DNA of 16,094 nt, taken from JALONO01 sp038209965. Lineage in GTDB: Bacteria > Bacteroidota > Bacteroidia > Cytophagales > Thermoflexibacteraceae. The position numbers and the translations under genes were made by a program. The DNA is taken from positions 1-16,094 of the forward strand of contig JBBQXF010000107.1 of NCBI GenBank assembly GCA_038209965.1, written 5' to 3'. Below the pieces are notes generated by a model. That model had not been told where the DNA came from and ran no database searches. It saw only the letters and a program-made list of their open reading frames with translations. Below, in pieces: positions 1 to 6,512 of the stretch (within the stretch, counting starts at the first letter, position 1; every line of letters starts with the position of its first letter).

Positions 1-159
1 AAACCCGCCTTTTTTGGCCGGATCGGCGAAGCGTTTGGGGGTGGTTGGGACGGTCTGCTGGATTTCACGGTGGGGCTTTTCTATACTTGGCCTTTTCTGC
101 TCATCAGTGGGGCCATTATTTGGCTCGTCCGTCGTTGGTGGAAACGCCGCAAAAAGTAG
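1..159 (+). CDS. C-terminal end of a DUF4349-type membrane protein (partial)
   Basis: The reading frame is open from the first base and stops with TAG at 157-159, leaving 52 residues. These show a Gly-rich amphipathic stretch (GEAFGGGWDGLLDF), one hydrophobic membrane segment (about residues 27-43) and a short tail of Arg, Lys and Trp (RRWWKRRKK). This end, with F-x-G-R-I-G-E-A-F before a single membrane helix and a basic tail, is what I know from DUF4349 proteins, which are membrane-anchored proteins with an extracytoplasmic coiled-coil domain and no settled function. The N-terminal part lies outside the window, so the family call rests only on the tail. Another single-span membrane protein is possible. 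Confidence 0.6.
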   Translation, partial: KPAFFGRIGEAFGGGWDGLLDFTVGLFYTWPFLLISGAIIWLVRRWWKRRKK

Positions 160-529
160 CCGGTGAGCTACGATTGGCCTATTCTATCGTCATAAATCAG
201 GCAATCAAAATTTTCAGTTGGACAAAACCGGGCACTTGAGCACCTGTTTTGTCTGATTTTAAACCAATTTTAGTGTAATGACAAGGTTGAAATGGCTTAT
301 TGCGTTGATTTTCAGCAAACTGTTTCCCCATTTATTTTCCTCCACCCAACTTTGCTGGGGCCTAAGTTAATTTTTGGTTGATGAGTACGGCACCGATAAG
401 CCATCGGTTTTTTGTCCAACTTGGTGCCAAAATGACTGGGAGGAGCACGATTCACAAGTTTTATTTTGCTATTATAGCTGTTTTATTGATAGACAGCCAT
501 TTTTATCGTTCTATTCTGCCCTATTTACA
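160..529. other. Intergenic leader region upstream of dpaL
   Basis: About 370 bases without a convincing gene. An in-frame TTG extension of the next gene starts at 374, but it crosses a terminator-like hairpin at 392-413 and its residues (Cys- and Trp-rich, MVDEYGTDKPS...) are not part of the lyase family, so I read it as non-coding leader. The region also has a second inverted repeat, GGCACC (389-394) with GGTGCC (423-428), that overlaps the first hairpin. Confidence 0.5.
392..413 (+). terminator. Hairpin plus T-run upstream of dpaL
   Basis: ACCGAT (392-397), a 5-base loop, ATCGGT (403-408), with a T-run starting at the last stem base and reaching 413. It has the form of a small rho-independent terminator. 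It may end transcription from the upstream gene or act as an attenuator for the lyase gene, because GGCACC/GGTGCC at 389-428 could form a competing stem. The stem is only 6 bp. Confidence 0.4.
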
Positions 530-1657
530 ATGAGTGATTACTTCATTAACCAGCCCAGTAATGAGATACCCACCGGCTCTACTGCTGAGCTGCTGCGCAC
601 CAGCCGATCGCTGGCCTACCACGCGGCGTTGCCTTTTTACCAATCTGCCCCGTTGGTCAGCTTGCCCCATTTGGCCCAAAGCTTGGGAGTAGGCCAAATC
701 TATGTAAAAGATGAGGCATTTCGCTTTGGTTTGAATGCGTTCAAAGGGTTGGGGGTGTCTTATGCAGTACACCAAGTGCTCGAATCTAGGCCCGAACTGG
801 CTACCTTTTGCACTGCGACCGATGGGAACCACGGCCGGGCGGTGGCGTCGGCGGCTAGGTTGGCCAATAAAAAGTCGCAGGTTTTTGTCCCACAAGATAC
901 CACTGCCCATCGGATAGCTGCCATTGAGCGGGAAGGCGGCACAGTGACCAGGGTTTCGGGCAATTACGATCAGGCGTGCGCCGCCGCCGAACTGGCCAGC
1001 CGCCAAGTGGGGTGGCAGTTGGTGCAAGATACCGCGTGGATTGGGTATGAAGAAATTCCTGGCCAAATCATGGCGGGTTATTTGACCCATTTCCAAGAAT
1101 TGGAAACCACTTTGCACCCACTCCCAAGCCCCAAGGTTGATCTGGTTTTTTTACAGGCTGGGGTGGGCAGTTGGGCCGGGGCTGCCGTTTGGTATTATTT
1201 GCACCGTTACGGTCGCCAACGCCCCAAGCTGGTCATCGTGGAGCCGAGTGAAGCGGCCGGTATTTTAGCTTCTTTCCGGGCCGGCCGGCGGGTGAGCCCG
1301 GTAGGCAGCTACCAGACCATCATGGCGGGCCTTAACTGCGGCATCCCCTCCCTGATCGGGTGGGACATCCTGCAAAATGGCACTGATGCCACCCTGAGCA
1401 TCGGCGATGAATATGCCAAACAGGCCATGCGGGCTTTGTTTTACCCCACTGACACCGATGCCCGGGTGGTGGCCGGTGAGTCGGGCGCGGCAGGACTGGC
1501 CGGCTTGCTGGCGCTGCTCACCGAGCCAAAATTGCTGGCCCTGAAAGCCGAACTTCAGCTTTCGGAAAAATCAGCCATCTTGCTGTTCAATACCGAGGGA
1601 GCGACCGACCCGGATCGGTTTGCCCAAATCGTGGGCGCTGGCCATCGTGGCCAATGA
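530..1657 (+). CDS. dpaL: Diaminopropionate ammonia-lyase (PLP, fold type II)
   Basis: This enzyme splits 2,3-diaminopropionate (either enantiomer in the E. coli YgeX enzyme) into pyruvate and two ammonia. From the ATG at 530 the product has 375 residues, close to the roughly 400 of YgeX. Visible hallmarks are the PLP lysine in NAFKGLG (K72), the ATDGNHG loop (D98, matching catalytic Asp120 of YgeX), QDTAW followed by GYEEIP (D167, matching Asp189) and the phosphate-binding QAGVGSWAGA. The C-terminal part keeps GESGAAG and a final NTEGATDP. An upstream in-frame TTG at 374 would add 52 residues, but these are not family-like and run through a hairpin, so 530 is preferred. It faces the dnaJ gene and is probably a single-gene transcript. 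A threonine-synthase or cysteine-synthase relative is less likely given both conserved Asp motifs. Confidence 0.88.
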   Translation: MSDYFINQPSNEIPTGSTAELLRTSRSLAYHAALPFYQSAPLVSLPHLAQSLGVGQIYVKDEAFRFGLNAFKGLGVSYAVHQVLESRPELATFCTATDGNHGRAVASAARLANKKSQVFVPQDTTAHRIAAIEREGGTVTRVSGNYDQACAAAELASRQVGWQLVQDTAWIGYEEIPGQIMAGYLTHFQELETTLHPLPSPKVDLVFLQAGVGSWAGAAVWYYLHRYGRQRPKLVIVEPSEAAGILASFRAGRRVSPVGSYQTIMAGLNCGIPSLIGWDILQNGTDATLSIGDEYAKQAMRALFYPTDTDARVVAGESGAAGLAGLLALLTEPKLLALKAELQLSEKSAILLFNTEGATDPDRFAQIVGAGHRGQ

Positions 1658-1725
1658 GTGGCTAGTCGATGGGCCCAGCAACCAGCTCCCCAAAGTTGAA
1701 ACTTTGCCAACTAAATGACCGGACA

Positions 1726-1767
1726 AAATAAAGACCCAAATATGATCAGTATTTTGGGTCTTTATTT
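1726..1767. terminator. Bidirectional terminator between dpaL and dnaJ
   Basis: A perfect 15-bp inverted repeat, AAATAAAGACCCAAA (1726-1740) and TTTGGGTCTTTATTT (1753-1767), with a 12-base loop. It has A/T-rich outer ends on both sides, so it can end transcripts from either direction. It lies about 70 bases after the dpaL stop and about 20 bases after the dnaJ stop, which are convergent. Confidence 0.85.
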
Positions 1768-1789
1768 GGTGAACTGCGGATAGATGAAA

Positions 1790-2929
1790 TTACGTGAACA
1801 TTTCTTTCATCCGGTCAAAAAAACTTTTCTCGGATTTGTCCGGGTCGGGCTTGAAATTGGGCGATTCGCGCAACTTTTCCAATATCGCTTTCTCTTCTTT
1901 GCTCACCTGCTTGGGTGTCCAGATATTGACATGCACCAGTTGGTCACCTACGCCATAACCGTTTACCTCGCGGATGCCCTTGCCTCGTAAGCGAAGGATT
2001 TTACCACTTTGCGTGCCAGGTTCCACGGTGATGCGAGCTTTACCATCGACGGTGGGCACTTCTACCGAACTACCGATCACCGCATCCACAAAATTGACGT
2101 GCAGGTCGTAATGGAGGTTGTTTTGTTCATCGCGCTTGAGCGTAGGGTGTTCCTCCTCCTCAATAGCGATGAGCAGATCCCCGGCCACGCCGCCCCGGGG
2201 CGGGAAATTGCCCTTGCCGCTCATGCTCACTTGCATCCCCTCGCGCACCCCGGCTGGAATTTTGATTGGGATTACTTCCTCTTCTGGCTTGACCCCGTCG
2301 CCGTTACAAGATTGGCAACGCTCGCTAATGATCCTGCCTTCACCGTTGCAGGTGGTGCAGGTAGAAGCGGAAATCATCTGGCCAAGCATGGTGCTGACAA
2401 CCCGACGGATCTGGCCAGTACCGTTACAAGTGCGGCAGGTGGAAAAAGCAGTACCATTCTTGGCTCCAGTGCCGCTGCAGGGTTCACAGGCGATCATACG
2501 GCGCACCTTGATTTTCTTCTCTACCCCGTTAGCCACTTCTTCCAAGTTCAGCTTGAGCTTGATGCGAAGGTTACTTCCTTTGCGCAGCGGCCGGCCGCCA
2601 TTGCCCTGCGAACGGCCAAATACATCGCCAAAAGGACTTCCACCAAATATATCGCCAAATTGCGAAAAAATATCGTCCATATTGACGCTGCCGCCGCCGC
2701 TGTTCACCCCTTCATGGCCAAAGCGGTCATACCGGGCTTTCTTGTCGGGATTGCTCAACACCTCATACGCTTCGGCTGCTTCCTTAAATTTATCCTCCGC
2801 TGACTTGTCGTCGGGATTTTTGTCAGGATGGTGTTTAATAGCCGTCTTGCGATAGGCTTTTTTGATTTCGTCGGTGGAAGCACCTTTGTCCACATCCAGT
2901 ATTTCGTAATAATCTCTCTTGGTTGCCAT
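1790..2929 (-). CDS. dnaJ: Chaperone protein DnaJ (class I Hsp40)
   Basis: Co-chaperone that delivers unfolded proteins to DnaK and stimulates its ATPase in the cytoplasm. The 379-residue product has all class I domains in order: a J domain (about 5-70) with HPD at 34-36, a Gly/Phe-rich linker (about 77-115, with DIFSQFGDIFGG), and a zinc-finger domain with four CxxCxGxG units (Cys pairs at 148/151, 165/168, 191/194, 205/208). The substrate-binding C-terminal domain follows, with GDLLIAIEEEEHPTLKR and GDQLVHVNIWTPK. Length and motifs are complete, and I see no frameshift. It begins 22 bases after the grpE stop on the same strand, so the two are almost surely one transcript read grpE then dnaJ. 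No CIRCE-type operator was recognised upstream. Confidence 0.97.
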   Translation of the reverse strand: MATKRDYYEILDVDKGASTDEIKKAYRKTAIKHHPDKNPDDKSAEDKFKEAAEAYEVLSNPDKKARYDRFGHEGVNSGGGSVNMDDIFSQFGDIFGGSPFGDVFGRSQGNGGRPLRKGSNLRIKLKLNLEEVANGVEKKIKVRRMIACEPCSGTGAKNGTAFSTCRTCNGTGQIRRVVSTMLGQMISASTCTTCNGEGRIISERCQSCNGDGVKPEEEVIPIKIPAGVREGMQVSMSGKGNFPPRGGVAGDLLIAIEEEEHPTLKRDEQNNLHYDLHVNFVDAVIGSSVEVPTVDGKARITVEPGTQSGKILRLRGKGIREVNGYGVGDQLVHVNIWTPKQVSKEEKAILEKLRESPNFKPDPDKSEKSFFDRMKEMFT

Positions 2930-2951
2930 AATACACGATATATTTTACCGA

Positions 2952-3572
2952 CTAAGCCCCTACAACTACTTTGGCGTAGCGGATTACTTTTTCACCCAAA
3001 AAATACCCTTTTTCCACTTCGTCAATCACTTTGCCTTTAAGGTCGGGACTGGGGGCAGGAAACTGCGTAACCGCTTCGTGCAAATCAGGATTGAAAGTTT
3101 CGCCCATCACTTTCATTGGTTTAGCTCCTTTCTGCTCCAACACCCGGAACAGCTTGCTGTAAATCAATTCAATGCCTTGTTTGATGGGAACCAGTTCCTC
3201 ATTTTCCGTTGAGAGGTTCCTTTGGGCACGCTCAAAATCGTCCAACACGGGCAACAGATTCCTGATTAAATCTTCGTTGGCCGTAGTGAAAAATTCCAAT
3301 TTTTCTTTGGCTACCCGGCGACGGTAGTTTTCAAAATCTGCATATAGGCGCAAATATTTATCTTTGGTTTCGGTGACTTGATCCTGAAGTTTCTCAAGTG
3401 GTTCGGGGGACGGAACATGCACCCCAATCCCTGGGTGGATTTCAGCGTGCACTGTTTCGGGTTCGGCTTCAGCGTGCACTGTTTCAGGTTCAGCTTCGGC
3501 GTGTACTGTTTCGGCGTTTACCTCTTCGGCCCCATTGTCGGGGATAGGTTGGTCGCTAGGCGTGTTTTCCAT
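2952..3572 (-). CDS. grpE: GrpE, nucleotide exchange factor for DnaK
   Basis: GrpE releases ADP from DnaK. From the ATG at 3572 the product has 206 residues, the usual size. The N-terminal 60 residues are acidic and disordered-looking and contain three copies of a nine-residue unit (ETVHAEAEP, the last partial). Then comes the long dimerisation helix with the family pattern KYLRLYADFENYRRR, then NLLPVLDDFERA, and the C-terminal beta domain with FNPDLHEAV and the closing GYFLGEKVIRYAKVVV. A longer frame reaches an ATG at 3614, but the extra 14 residues (MPSQFNAIIYQKSI) are not family-like. It is the first gene of the grpE-dnaJ unit. Confidence 0.95.
   Translation of the reverse strand: MENTPSDQPIPDNGAEEVNAETVHAEAEPETVHAEAEPETVHAEIHPGIGVHVPSPEPLEKLQDQVTETKDKYLRLYADFENYRRRVAKEKLEFFTTANEDLIRNLLPVLDDFERAQRNLSTENEELVPIKQGIELIYSKLFRVLEQKGAKPMKVMGETFNPDLHEAVTQFPAPSPDLKGKVIDEVEKGYFLGEKVIRYAKVVVGA
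3441..3516. repeat. 27-bp tandem repeat inside grpE
   Basis: Units start at 3441, 3468 and 3495 (the third partial), differing by only a few bases. On the minus strand they encode the acidic nonapeptide ETVHAEAEP in the disordered GrpE N-terminus. The period is a multiple of three, so the copy number can change without breaking the frame. Confidence 0.85.
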
Positions 3573-3721
3573 GATGCTCTTTTGGTAGATGATAGCATTA
3601 AACTGACTTGGCAATTAGTTTGCCGGAAACATTCACTATGTCAAAATGACGCGAAAATACCTAAATTGTGGCACAAAACTGCCATTTTAAAGAATTACCC
3701 GCTGAATCGGCACAAATGTGT

Positions 3722-4300
3722 TTACTGCAACACGCCCACCAACCGCAGGTAGTCGATCATCGTTTTGCGAAAAGGCTCCCGGTGGGCCTCCGTCGCCAAG
3801 ATCGGATAAGTGGAGGTATCGGTTTGGAGCGTTAGTTGGTGCCCATCTTGGATGCTCCCATATAGCTCGGCGGCAAATTTGAAGTGGGTTCTTTTATCGC
3901 CATTGGGAAAAATATATTCGCCCGATTGGCCGGTTTTTTGATTTTGCCACGCGACTCTCAGGCTGTCGCTGTCGGTAAAAAAAGCATTTGGCTCGAGCAA
4001 GATGTAAGTTTCGTCATAACGCCAATTGTTGACAATAATCAGGTTGAGAATGGGCTTGCTGGGATCCAGTTTGCGCTCGCCAATCCGGTACAAATCCAAT
4101 TTGGCCGCTTGTTGCACTTGGCGGTCATAATACAACTGGCGCACGTTCTTGAAAAAAAGGAGCGAACTGGCCGTGGTGGTGAACTGCACTTTGGCCGGAT
4201 CTATTTTCTTGTTTTTATCCGGGTTGTGGCAGGCGGTGAGCCAGAGCAGGGCCAAAATGGGCAGATACTGTGCCCCAATTGGGCGGTTATTTTTCACCAT
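3722..4300 (-). CDS. Putative lipoprotein of unknown function
   Basis: The 192-residue product starts MVKNNRPIG and has a hydrophobic segment (LPILALLWLTAC) ending in a lipobox with the modifiable Cys at residue 24, so it should be a lipoprotein exported by Sec. The mature part is polar and soluble with alternating beta-type stretches (LDLYRIGERKLDP, LNLIIVNNWRYDETYILLEPN) and looks like a small folded domain. I recognise no named domain, and no enzyme motif is visible. It is on the same strand as grpE with 149 bases between its stop and the grpE start, so it may have its own unit or read through toward the chaperone genes. The start is the ATG at 4300, the only one before the signal sequence. 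Confidence 0.75.
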   Translation of the reverse strand: MVKNNRPIGAQYLPILALLWLTACHNPDKNKKIDPAKVQFTTTASSLLFFKNVRQLYYDRQVQQAAKLDLYRIGERKLDPSKPILNLIIVNNWRYDETYILLEPNAFFTDSDSLRVAWQNQKTGQSGEYIFPNGDKRTHFKFAAELYGSIQDGHQLTLQTDTSTYPILATEAHREPFRKTMIDYLRLVGVLQ

Positions 4301-4560
4301 ATAGATTGATTCGGCTAGCTAAACTTTCTGTTCCCTCAAAACTGTCTGCGGAGGACGCCCCCTCGCCTGTACCCTCGGGCGGATTCGCGCCCATTTGGCA
4401 AACCACCATTCAACCGATTAGGTTACGAAAACTGGCACTTTTTTATCATTTCCGTTAACCAAAAGTTGCCGTGTGAGGATGGTAAATGTAAAAATTATGG
4501 GTGATTTGTGGAGGTGCTTCATTAAATCATCCCAAACTTCGCCGCTGACCGATAAAAGAA

Positions 4561-4683
4561 GTGATTTTACTCGAGAAAGGAAATAGCAGCTTTCCCGAAC
4601 TCTATGCAATAAAAAAACCGACCCATTTTGCCGATGAAAAAAGTGGCGGGATCAGCTATGCCCTTGCCAAACTCAAAAAATAA
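4561..4683 (+). pseudogene. Possible C-terminal relic of a lost gene
   Basis: An open frame ending in TAA at 4681-4683 reads about 40 residues from a GTG at 4561 (VILLEKGNSSFPELYAIKK, then THFADEKSGG and ISYALAKLKK). Composition is protein-like, with acidic and basic residues alternating with hydrophobics and a Lys-rich end. No good start or upstream domain exists: an in-frame TGA lies just 15 bases upstream. It could be the tail of a degraded gene or chance. I could not identify the parent family. Confidence 0.2.
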
Positions 4684-4730
4684 CTGCGCCCGAAAAAACA
4701 ACCTCTAGCAACCTGTGCGCGAGCTTGTTG

Positions 4731-4766
4731 ACCTAACTTAGTGGATTTGAATCGCTGTTAGTAACC
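4731..4766 (-). repeat. Short inverted repeat resembling attC core boxes (weak)
   Basis: Read on the minus strand, GGTTACTAAC is followed 19 bases later by GTTAGGT, which fits the integron core pattern GTTRRRY, and CTAAC/GTTAG are inverted copies. It lies 35 bases downstream of the SnoaL-like gene, where the site of a cassette would be expected. The spacing is too short for a complete attC, and the upstream box fits the RYYYAAC consensus poorly, so this is at best a remnant. Confidence 0.2.
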
Positions 4767-4801
4767 AGTGTTTTACTTCAGTTATTTTCACTATCAACTC
4801 A

Positions 4802-5200
4802 TTAGAGATGTAAATATTCGGCTCCATAAGGATTGTCAACCAGATATACCCAGTTCTCGTTAGGCTGTTTTTTCAATATATCACTTGACGTGCCTTTCAT
4901 CTCCAATTGTGCGCCGTCAGGTAAGATAGCTTTCAATGTCCATTCATCAACCCAAGCAGTGATATCACCAACAGTAAACCCAGTGCTTTTTAGGGCTTGC
5001 AAATCGGGTTTCAGTGCACACACTTGCTCAAGTGCTTTGCGTATGTCTTCTTTACCGGTTACAAATGCGCCTATGCCAGTAATGTAAACGGCATCTTCAT
5101 GAAAACAATCCAGTGCGCTTTCGACGTCGCCGTTGCGAACGCAGTTTTGAAAATACCTTGCCGAACCTTCAATGCTGGTTCTGTCAAATTCATTTTTCAT
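4802..5200 (-). CDS. SnoaL/NTF2-like small protein
   Basis: The 132-residue product (from the ATG at 5200; a TTG two codons upstream is less likely) fits the cone-shaped NTF2/SnoaL/DUF4440 fold. It has an N-terminal helix with YFQNCVRNGDVESALDCFHEDAVYITG, then GAFVTGKEDIRKALEQV, then antiparallel strands (DEWTLKAILPDGAQLEMKGTSSDIL) and a C-terminal WVYLVDNPYG. Members include small isomerases, hydrolases and ligand-binding proteins, often stress-linked, and substrate cannot be told from sequence. No partner gene is adjacent. It starts 47 bases from the left end of an IS remnant, in an AT-rich island. Such single small genes are common cargo of mobile cassettes. Confidence 0.8.
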   Translation of the reverse strand: MKNEFDRTSIEGSARYFQNCVRNGDVESALDCFHEDAVYITGIGAFVTGKEDIRKALEQVCALKPDLQALKSTGFTVGDITAWVDEWTLKAILPDGAQLEMKGTSSDILKKQPNENWVYLVDNPYGAEYLHL

Positions 5201-5276
5201 AGGCAATATTTTTTGTCTTGTTTAAAATTTAATAAAATTGCCACACAACGGCAGTCCGTCTAAAAAATATACACTT

Positions 5277-5284
5277 CAAAGATA
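5277..5284 (-). promoter_or_regulatory. Outward -7 box in IS remnant copy 1
   Basis: On the minus strand this reads TATCTTTG, a full match to the Bacteroidota -7 element TAnnTTTG. A TTG lies 22 bases further upstream (near 5307-5309), close to the expected -33 spacing. A start site near 5270 would give a leader of about 70 bases for the SnoaL-like gene that begins at 5200. Confidence 0.4.
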
Positions 5285-5317
5285 GCACAAAGCCAAGCAA
5301 ACTCCCCAACTTGTAGA

Positions 5318-5434
5318 ATGAAATTTATCCTAGGAAAAACAGAGCCACTTGAAGAACTGGTATTGCCCGGCAATGTGGTGCTGCGCATAGACCTTTTTTG
5401 TGAAGAGCTTAGACTTGGCACCTTTGGGCTTTGA
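5318..5434 (+). pseudogene. Truncated transposase start, IS1182-like (copy 1)
   Basis: Only 38 codons remain: MKFILGKTEPLEELVLPGNV and then VLRIDLFCEELRLGTFGL. The pattern MKFI-x-G, then L-E-E-L, G-N-V-V-x-R-x-D-x-F and a final L-G-x-x-G-hydrophobic matches the N-terminal domain of IS1182-type transposases as I know them. A one-base gain in the run near 5391-5397 shifts the frame relative to copy 2, explaining the degraded end. Confidence 0.5.
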
Positions 5435-5568
5435 TGGCTGATTTTGCGTCCTTTTACCGAAGGTATTTTGTGCTTTGCAAAGTAGCTTGACCTAGATGTG
5501 CGATTCACCGCAGGCTTGCACACCCTTGATATAGAGCCTCCTAAGGGGTTTTTAGACGGACTACCGTT

Positions 5569-5711
5569 TTGCAGTTACAAGAAGTTGGCAGATTTGGAAC
5601 ACTAAACTGTCTGCCACCACAAAACTTGATGCGAATCGGACCGCCGAAGCGGCACAAAGCTTCATTTAACCACTGAACCCGTTTTTTTGCCAAACGCCTG
5701 TTAGCGGTTTG
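5569..5711 (-). repeat. attC-like repeat region flanking IS remnant copy 1
   Basis: This stretch is rich in short inverted repeats: TGGCAGA (5586-5592) with TCTGCCA (5610-5616), GCCG (5643-5646) with CGGC (5650-5653), and a box at 5689-5711 that on the minus strand reads CAAACCGCTAACAGGCGTTT. If the IS remnant is removed, the minus strand joins GCAAAAC to GTTGTGTGGCA, giving a site with a CGCTAAC-type box at one end and GTT at the other, about 145 bases apart. That is the layout of an integron attC site, but pairing of the two halves is imperfect. Confidence 0.35.
5700..5709. repeat. 10-bp inverted repeat, left copy, bracketing the 5731-6249 gene
   Basis: GTTAGCGGTT at 5700-5709 is the exact complement of AACCGCTAAC at 6291-6300. 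The pair brackets a single minus-strand gene over 601 bases, as the core boxes at the two ends of a gene cassette would. Confidence 0.6.
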
Positions 5712-5730
5712 TGCTTTTTTTCGGTAGAGT

Positions 5731-6249
5731 TTAATCATTTACACCTATTAAACAAGAACCATCCTTTTTTAGCCAAATTCCAATTTTACAACCTTCAAAT
5801 GTACTGTCGGACATTATTATTCCATTAATCGTTAATTCAGTGCCAGTCGTGTCAAAAAGGTTTGGAGATGGTGAATCTGAACACTTTACAAAATAACCAT
5901 CATGAGTGTAGATTTCTGCGGTAGTCTTAAAAGCGTCACCTGGTTGTTGTTGTATTTCAAATAATGTTTGTTTGCCCATTGTACAGACCCACAAATTTGC
6001 GTACTGATCGATTTTCACGCCTGCTTTTTCACCGTCTTTAGTCCGGTACAATCTGTTTCCATTTGCTTTGGCTAAATAAGTTCCGTTCTGGTGATAGATT
6101 GGAATTTGTGTCGTAAAACCAATACCTTCTTCTTTAATAATTTCAATTAAGTTAGTGTCTTCGTATTTTAAAATAACGGGAACATTTATAAACTTATTTG
6201 TCAATAATGTTACCTCGGGTGAGGTCTGAAATATTAATGAGTTTTCCAT
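5731..6249 (-). CDS. Hypothetical protein, cassette-like
   Basis: The 172-residue product (MENSLIFQTSPEVTLL...) has no signal peptide, membrane segment or Cys-rich motif. It is predicted as mostly beta strand, with repeated short strand-turn units such as IPIYHQNGTYLAKANGNRLY, TAEIYTHDGYFVKCSD and CKIGIWLKKDGSCLIG. I do not recognise a named family. Codon use is more AT-rich than in the flanking chromosomal genes, which suggests a different origin. It is alone between two IS remnants and bracketed by a perfect 10-bp inverted repeat. The start is the ATG at 6249, 49 bases from the left end of the second IS remnant. Confidence 0.7.
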   Translation of the reverse strand: MENSLIFQTSPEVTLLTNKFINVPVILKYEDTNLIEIIKEEGIGFTTQIPIYHQNGTYLAKANGNRLYRTKDGEKAGVKIDQYANLWVCTMGKQTLFEIQQQPGDAFKTTAEIYTHDGYFVKCSDSPSPNLFDTTGTELTINGIIMSDSTFEGCKIGIWLKKDGSCLIGVND

Positions 6250-6290
6250 AATGTTTATTTTTATCTTTTATTGTTGTCTTGTCGTAGCAT

Positions 6291-6300
6291 AACCGCTAAC
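6291..6300. repeat. 10-bp inverted repeat, right copy
   Basis: AACCGCTAAC, the complement of GTTAGCGGTT at 5700-5709. On the minus strand it reads GTTAGCGGTT just before the gene and directly next to the end of IS remnant copy 2. Confidence 0.6.
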
Positions 6301-6327
6301 GTCAGTCCGTCTAAAAACTATACACTT

Positions 6328-6335
6328 CAAAGATA
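6328..6335 (-). promoter_or_regulatory. Outward -7 box in IS remnant copy 2
   Basis: On the minus strand this reads TATCTTTG, identical to the box in copy 1. The partner TTG of copy 1 is changed to TTA here. A start near 6321 would give a leader of about 72 bases for the gene beginning at 6249, almost the same as at copy 1. Confidence 0.35.
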
Positions 6336-6368
6336 GCACAAATCCAAGCAAACTCCCTAACTTGTAGA

Positions 6369-6512
6369 ATGAAATTTATCCTAGGAAAAAATAGGGCCAT
6401 TCACAGCCTTGCCGAGCCACTTGAAGAACTGGTATCGCCCGGCAATGTGGTTCGGCGCATGGACTTTTTTGTGGAGAGCTTAGACTTGGCACCTTTAGGC
6501 TTTGATGACTGA
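6369..6512 (+). pseudogene. Truncated transposase N-terminus, IS1182-like (copy 2)
   Basis: The 47-residue frame has MKFILGKNR, LEELVSPGNVVRRMDFFVES and LDLAPLGF, which matches the conserved N-terminal part of IS1182-type transposases (MKFI-x-G-x-NR, V-R-x-I-D-x-FV-x-SLDL-x-x-LGF). The catalytic DDE domain is absent. A further conserved stretch of both copies (6513-6560) may be the joined 3' end of the original gene after an internal deletion. Confidence 0.55.

Larger units (their letters stand above)
4301..4801. other. Gene-poor, AT-richer stretch at the left edge of the accessory island
   Basis: No complete gene is supported across these 500 bases. The minus-strand frame 4418-4609 gives a 63-residue product with no recognisable character. 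A plus-strand frame at 4561-4683 looks like the C-terminal end of a lost gene (listed separately). A short inverted repeat at 4731-4761 may be a remnant recombination site. Confidence 0.5.
5247..5568. mobile_element. IS remnant, copy 1 (IS1182-like ends and transposase start)
   Basis: A 322-bp unit with terminal inverted repeats: AACGGCAGTCCGTCTAAAAA at 5247-5266 and its complement with one mismatch at 5549-5568. A plus-strand frame from 5318 begins MKFILGK and continues LEELVLPGNVVLRIDLF, which resembles the start of IS1182-family transposases, but it is frameshifted and stops at 5434. Most of the transposase is missing, so the element cannot move by itself. Compared with copy 2 it lacks about 22 bases early in the frame and has about 20 extra bases near the middle. 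A TAnnTTTG box on the minus strand (5277-5284) points out of the element toward the SnoaL-like gene. Confidence 0.7.

Noticed and set aside
374..529. 52-residue N-terminal extension of the diaminopropionate ammonia-lyase from a TTG start
   Set aside because: The extension is not family-like, runs through a terminator-type hairpin at 392-413, and an ATG at 530 gives the normal protein length.
2009..2855. Long plus-strand frames opposite dnaJ
   Set aside because: They are antisense shadows of a fully conserved dnaJ and have no family-like content.
4418..4609. Minus-strand 63-residue frame
   Set aside because: No motif, no good context and an overlapping possible gene relic on the other strand; chance frame in AT-rich DNA.
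5260..5523. Minus-strand frame of 87 residues inside IS copy 1, with a relative at 6376-6561
   Set aside because: The two copies diverge with indels in this frame, and the plus-strand frame carries the recognisable transposase start, so this is a shadow.
5541..5738. Minus-strand 65-residue frame (MIKLYRKKAQTANRR...)
   Set aside because: It runs through the attC-like inverted-repeat stretch and has no family character. Its overlap with the end of the neighbouring gene also argues against it.
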